In this document: one piece after another, positions 60,257-64,000 of the stretch
Layout: each line of letters opens with the position of its first letter
How positions within the stretch are numbered: position 1 is the stretch's first letter
Assembly: GCA_963576475.1 (NCBI GenBank)
Contig: OY754982.1
Location: 2,135,409 to 2,199,408, forward strand
Length of the DNA stretch: 64,000 bases
Direction of reading: 5' to 3'
Source of the DNA: Molanna angustata
Lineage: Eukaryota; Arthropoda; Insecta; Trichoptera; Molannidae
Program-made: the position numbers and the translations under genes
The notes under the pieces: generated by a model
Told to the model about the DNA's origin: nothing
Seen by the model: only the letters and a program-made list of their open reading frames with translations
Database searches by the model: none

Positions 60257-60953
60257 CCTTTTTAAGACGAGCGTCATGTATAGATGCCCACCGGCCGCGT
60301 GCCTAAACGCTGAGCGTCATCTATACATGCCCTCATGACTATACACAATTGTGAACCTTCATATCTCAGTAAATTCATACTTGATTGAGACGAAAATTGG
60401 ATGAATATTACTCCCATATATTTGACTTCAAGATATCTATCAGTGAATCAACAAAACAATTGTTAAATTATTTTAAAAAATAAGAACTCTAAACACTGTA
60501 ATTCATTGATCATCACCGGCCAAATTTACACTCTCCCGCGCTTTGTAAGGATCTAATACGCATGCGCAGAGGAAAGAGGGATACTGCGCCAGTACATTTT
60601 GTTGTTTCGCGTTGAACATTCTGCTTTGAATTTGATCGGCGCATATTCCTTATCTACATCAAATGCCGGAAGGATCAGGATCACGTGACATATTGATGCC
60701 GCCATGTACTTTTTTATATGAAGACAACTACAATAACATAATTCATTATTTATCTTATGTTTATGTTCTGAAGTGTTCAATTTCATTGAGTATATGTGAT
60801 CTTTTGTTAATCTTTTTATGATATCTACATCCTTAGATATTTTTACCATTATTATATTCAATTAAAACGAGATTAAAAAAAATCTGAGTGCGATGCGAAA
60901 TACTGTCCATTCATAGGTAATTCATGTACTTGTACCTACCCGTCTTAATTGGG
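60257..60953. mobile_element. piggyBac-like MITE, TTAA duplication
   Basis: TTAA|CCTTTTTAAGACGAG at left and, inverted, TTAA|CCCAATTAAGACGGG at right. 697 bp. A subterminal inverted pair GCGTCATGTATAGATGCC / GCGTCATCTATACATGCC is at 60281-60332. No transposase. Interior holds GATCAGGATCACGTGAC and ACGCATGCGCAGA. Confidence 0.78.
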
Positions 60954-62283
60954 TTAAATAGAATAAATACCAAATATATTTTATTTTCTATTTGTAATAT
61001 ATCTACATACAATGGAGTTCTATAAGAGATGACGATCGACAAACTAAAATGGATAATAATCTTTAAATTTGATAATCAGAGTCTCTTTCCCTATCCACTT
61101 ATAAATATATTTTTTAACAACATTGACAAATTATGTACATTCAGTAATTACTATACAGTTAATTAAATTGAACTTCAGACTAGATTGTTTATAAGTCTTC
61201 TAAAAGTGTTGTTGTTTATTCTTAAATAAGGTAAACAAGTAGGTATTTAAGATATAATTGTATAATTATGCACAAATAAATTTAAACAAATATTTTAAGG
61301 TATAAATAAAATAGACTCTTATCTAAAATGATTTCAGCACAATATTCATAATTGAGAACCAACAAAAATATTTTTTTTAGTAATAACTATTTTGATAATA
61401 CCTAGTTATTTTCTATGAATTGATAATGTTTTGCTATTGATTCTGTGAGCTTAATTTTTGGATTAATCCTTATGATCTTTTAGATTAAACAAATATTTCT
61501 AGATTAATCCTTGTGATCTTTTAATGTTCCAATCAATAGAAATAAATTTAGAAACCAACTTAGAAAATATATATATATTTTTTAAATAAAAAGATCTATG
61601 AATAATAAAGCTTGCCAATTTGATTGGTCACATTCCGATAAAAAAAAAACGATTCCAAAATTTATTGCAAACTTTTATCTGTAATCCAGTTGATGAAACT
61701 GAAAGTTCATTACTTTTTATATAGATATACATTATTTTCTTTGTATACAACTGCATAAAAATAAAAAAAAATACAAATAATAATAAATAAAAATTATTTT
61801 TCTTATAGCTAAAATAAAATTGTAGTTAAATAATATGGAAAATTATTACGTAAATGGTTTTACATGCAAATTTGAGTCAGTTAAGTTGTTTAATAAAAAT
61901 ATTCGCACAAGCCGCCCCCTTTTCTGATGAAACATGTCAAGATATTTGTCGATACCTATACACTTGTTACCATTATGCACATAAAACCCTTTAAGTAAGA
62001 AAAAATAAACCTGGATAAAAAAATATTTCATCAAAAACAGACATGCAAGTTTTTGTTTTACTCGCCATATTAAAAATAAATTTAACAACATGAGCACGGC
62101 TGCAAAATAGCCCTCCGAATCTCACCGTTAAGTCTGGTAATGAGCATTACACAGTGTGTTTAAAAGAATGTAGATAATCCATTTGCTCCATAGATGTGAT
62201 CTGAAAGAGGGGTACTGTACTGAAAGCGAGCGTGTGGACCAAACAACGACCATATAAAAAAATCACCCGTGAGATGAACTTAC
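60954..62283. other. Intron sequence
   Basis: AT-rich; nothing recognised. Confidence 0.5.
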
Positions 62284-62295
62284 TTGCTGAACGTG
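62284..62295 (-). CDS. Candidate 12-nt microexon (HVQQ)
   Basis: On the - strand TTTTTCTCTTGCACGCGGCT-ACAG is followed by CACGTTCAGCAA and the consensus donor GTAAGTT. Length divisible by 3 and phase 0 match the next exon (ALDIV...). Alternatively a longer exon could end at the same donor using an acceptor further upstream, but stops and poor acceptors limit this. Confidence 0.4.
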
Positions 62296-62750
62296 CTGTA
62301 GCCGCGTGCAAGAGAAAAAGCTCATATTTTAGTGAATAATGCTTGAGTTAGTAATGAATACATCTACAAAATACATAGTTATACCAAACGTTTACATCTG
62401 TCGAAACTGCTTATAATTTCACGGATTTTTTTAATTCCTTATATGTTTCAAGAAAAAAGCAAAACAAAAATACATTTAATTGATATTATTCACAATAGTC
62501 AAGAATAAAACTGAAATATCTTATTATTTATTGTTATTGTCGAATAGTGGAAAGAAATGTTTTTACAATTAATGATAATATTATATTACATATGTACGTA
62601 TATCTTATTCAACAATAAGATGGACGTAATAAGTCACTAAGAAGTTTCTTTAGAATTGTACAATTAGATAAAAACAAAACTTGTCACAAATCATACTAGA
62701 GCCAAAATCATTGAAATACATTTAATAACAGCGTTTTTGATTTATAATTT
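62296..62750. other. Intron sequence
   Basis: AT-rich; nothing recognised. Confidence 0.45.
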
Positions 62751-62754
62751 TTTT

Positions 62755-62940
62755 TAAGGCTATAATTTATCTTTTTATTGCTTCTCAGGCAAGTAACAGG
62801 TTCTATATCAAATATGAATATAACACACACCCAACGACAAGTCGCCACATTCTGGTGATATTATATTTATTGTCTCACAGATTCAGCCTGATAACACAAT
62901 TAAAAACTGAGTCTCCACCGTGAATTGAATGCGGGACCTT
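62755..62940 (-). repeat. tRNA-derived SINE, head-truncated
   Basis: Inverse of the 10765 family: CTCACAGATTCAGCCTGATA, ACACAATTAAAAACTGAGTC and TCCACCGTGAATTGAA. The A box is missing. Confidence 0.65.
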
Positions 62941-64000
62941 TAGAGGAATAAAAGGCTCAATAAAAAAATGTATTATCTCCATGTGGAAGATATAGAAAAA
63001 AAAATAAACATTCTCAAATTAAAATCAAAAATGTAATTTTGGTTAAACATTCAAGGTTATGGAACAATTCCCGCAGTGCAGTTTTGACAGAAGTATAAAC
63101 GTCATTTCACCATCAAATTAACCAAAACCCAAACACACACAATTTGTTAAATAAAAACCCACACCAGTGCAGTGATTTGGAAAAACAGTTTCACACCTTA
63201 ATATTTAACATTGCATACATCATTTTTACTCAATTTAAATTTGAACAATATACATTTTAAAAAGAGAGATTTTATGTGTAAATACTAAAAAAAACATGTA
63301 ATCACTATATCTAATTTAAAACATAAATCGAATTATGTTTAAGCATGCAAAAAATGTGATAACTAAAAAAAATGTGTAAAATAAAATTCGTGTGAATGTA
63401 TTTAAAATCTGGTACAATTTGTGAATAACAAATGTAAAATTTGAATAGTTTTGTGAATAACAAGTCTAAATCCTAATGACACATTTTGTGAACAACATAT
63501 TTAAAACCTGATGCATTTTATGAACAGAAAATTTATAATCTGTTAGTTAGAAAATATAGACACTAAGATAAAATAAATTTTCAATTCAATTTTTTATACA
63601 ATGAAATTATTGTAATAAGACTGGGCTATTTTTTTATAAATTCCATAGAAATTCTTTCATCTGCTCTGATTTTCAAACAACTTTACAATTTAACTATATT
63701 TTAATAACTTTGTATAAAACACAACATAAATGTTTGAAAATTTACTAAACACATTTTGTAATGGGTTAAAAAAATTGTAAATGTTGTAAAATGATGTATG
63801 CAATTAAATCATAATGATGATCAAAATACTCCCAAGTTCACTTTACATACGCAAAAATAATTATGTAAATATGATTTTATAAAAGATTTTTCTGATAATT
63901 AAAGATTATTAATAATTAGAAATAAAAAAAGGAGTATTTTGAGAATATAAACTAAGTAGTATATTATATACATAAAACAAAAGTCAATAACAGGTCATAA
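62941..64000. other. Intron or upstream sequence to window edge
   Basis: Contains four loose ~60-bp units with TTTGTGAA(C/T)AACA and TAAAATCTG (63375-63545). No exon seen; the rest of the - strand gene lies beyond 64000. Confidence 0.45.

Overview
The window looks like insect nuclear DNA, most likely from a moth or butterfly (Lepidoptera). It is very AT-rich. Its genes are split by canonical GT-AG introns, and it is crowded with repeats of types known from Lepidoptera: tRNA-derived SINEs whose head carries a TGGCTCAGTTGG-like A box, RTE- and Jockey/CR1-like LINE fragments, microsatellite-bearing Helitron-like elements ending in CTAG, and frequent TAGGTACCTAC-type strings. There is no sign of operons, Shine-Dalgarno sites or other bacterial organisation.

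Three host genes can be supported. (1) At the left edge on the + strand are the last three coding exons (513-768, 1285-1533, 3399-3512) of a lysine/proline-rich, highly charged protein. Two of these exons are diverged tandem copies of each other. (2) In the left-centre on the - strand is a complete three-exon homeobox gene (23787-24666, 11042-11184, 9664-9774). Its homeodomain is of the Mox/buttonless type, and an intron sits between homeodomain residues 44 and 45. (3) On the right half, - strand, is the 3' part of a large gene with small, phase-compatible exons (62284-62295, 58759-58851, 48966-49108, 46336-46456) and an alternative terminal exon (54931-55020). I do not recognise the product. 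The rest of this gene lies beyond the right edge.

Layout: 1-3700, lysine-rich gene with an inverted-repeat transposon in its last intron. 3974-9325, two Helitron-like copies, the first containing a hAT remnant, a pogo/Tc1-like MITE and a broken LINE. 9590-24666, the buttonless-like gene, whose 12.6-kb first intron holds minisatellites, foldback elements and LINE fragments. 24700-26900, SINE debris and a 29-bp minisatellite. 26921-35368, a cluster of Helitron-like copies in both orientations, several inserted into each other. 35400-46300, intergenic repeats, LINE pieces, one more Helitron-like copy and a SINE with clear target-site duplications. 46336-64000, exons and long AT-rich introns of the unrecognised - strand gene, with four more MITEs or retroelement remnants.

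The genes do not form a functional cluster. The strongest structural story is the dense Helitron-like family (about nine full or nearly full copies plus fragments), with nested insertions that give a relative chronology, and the variety of foldback palindromes. I found no evidence for a wholly new biological system. The best candidates for a second look are the exon duplication, the candidate 12-nt microexon with alternative 3' ends, and the Helitron nest.
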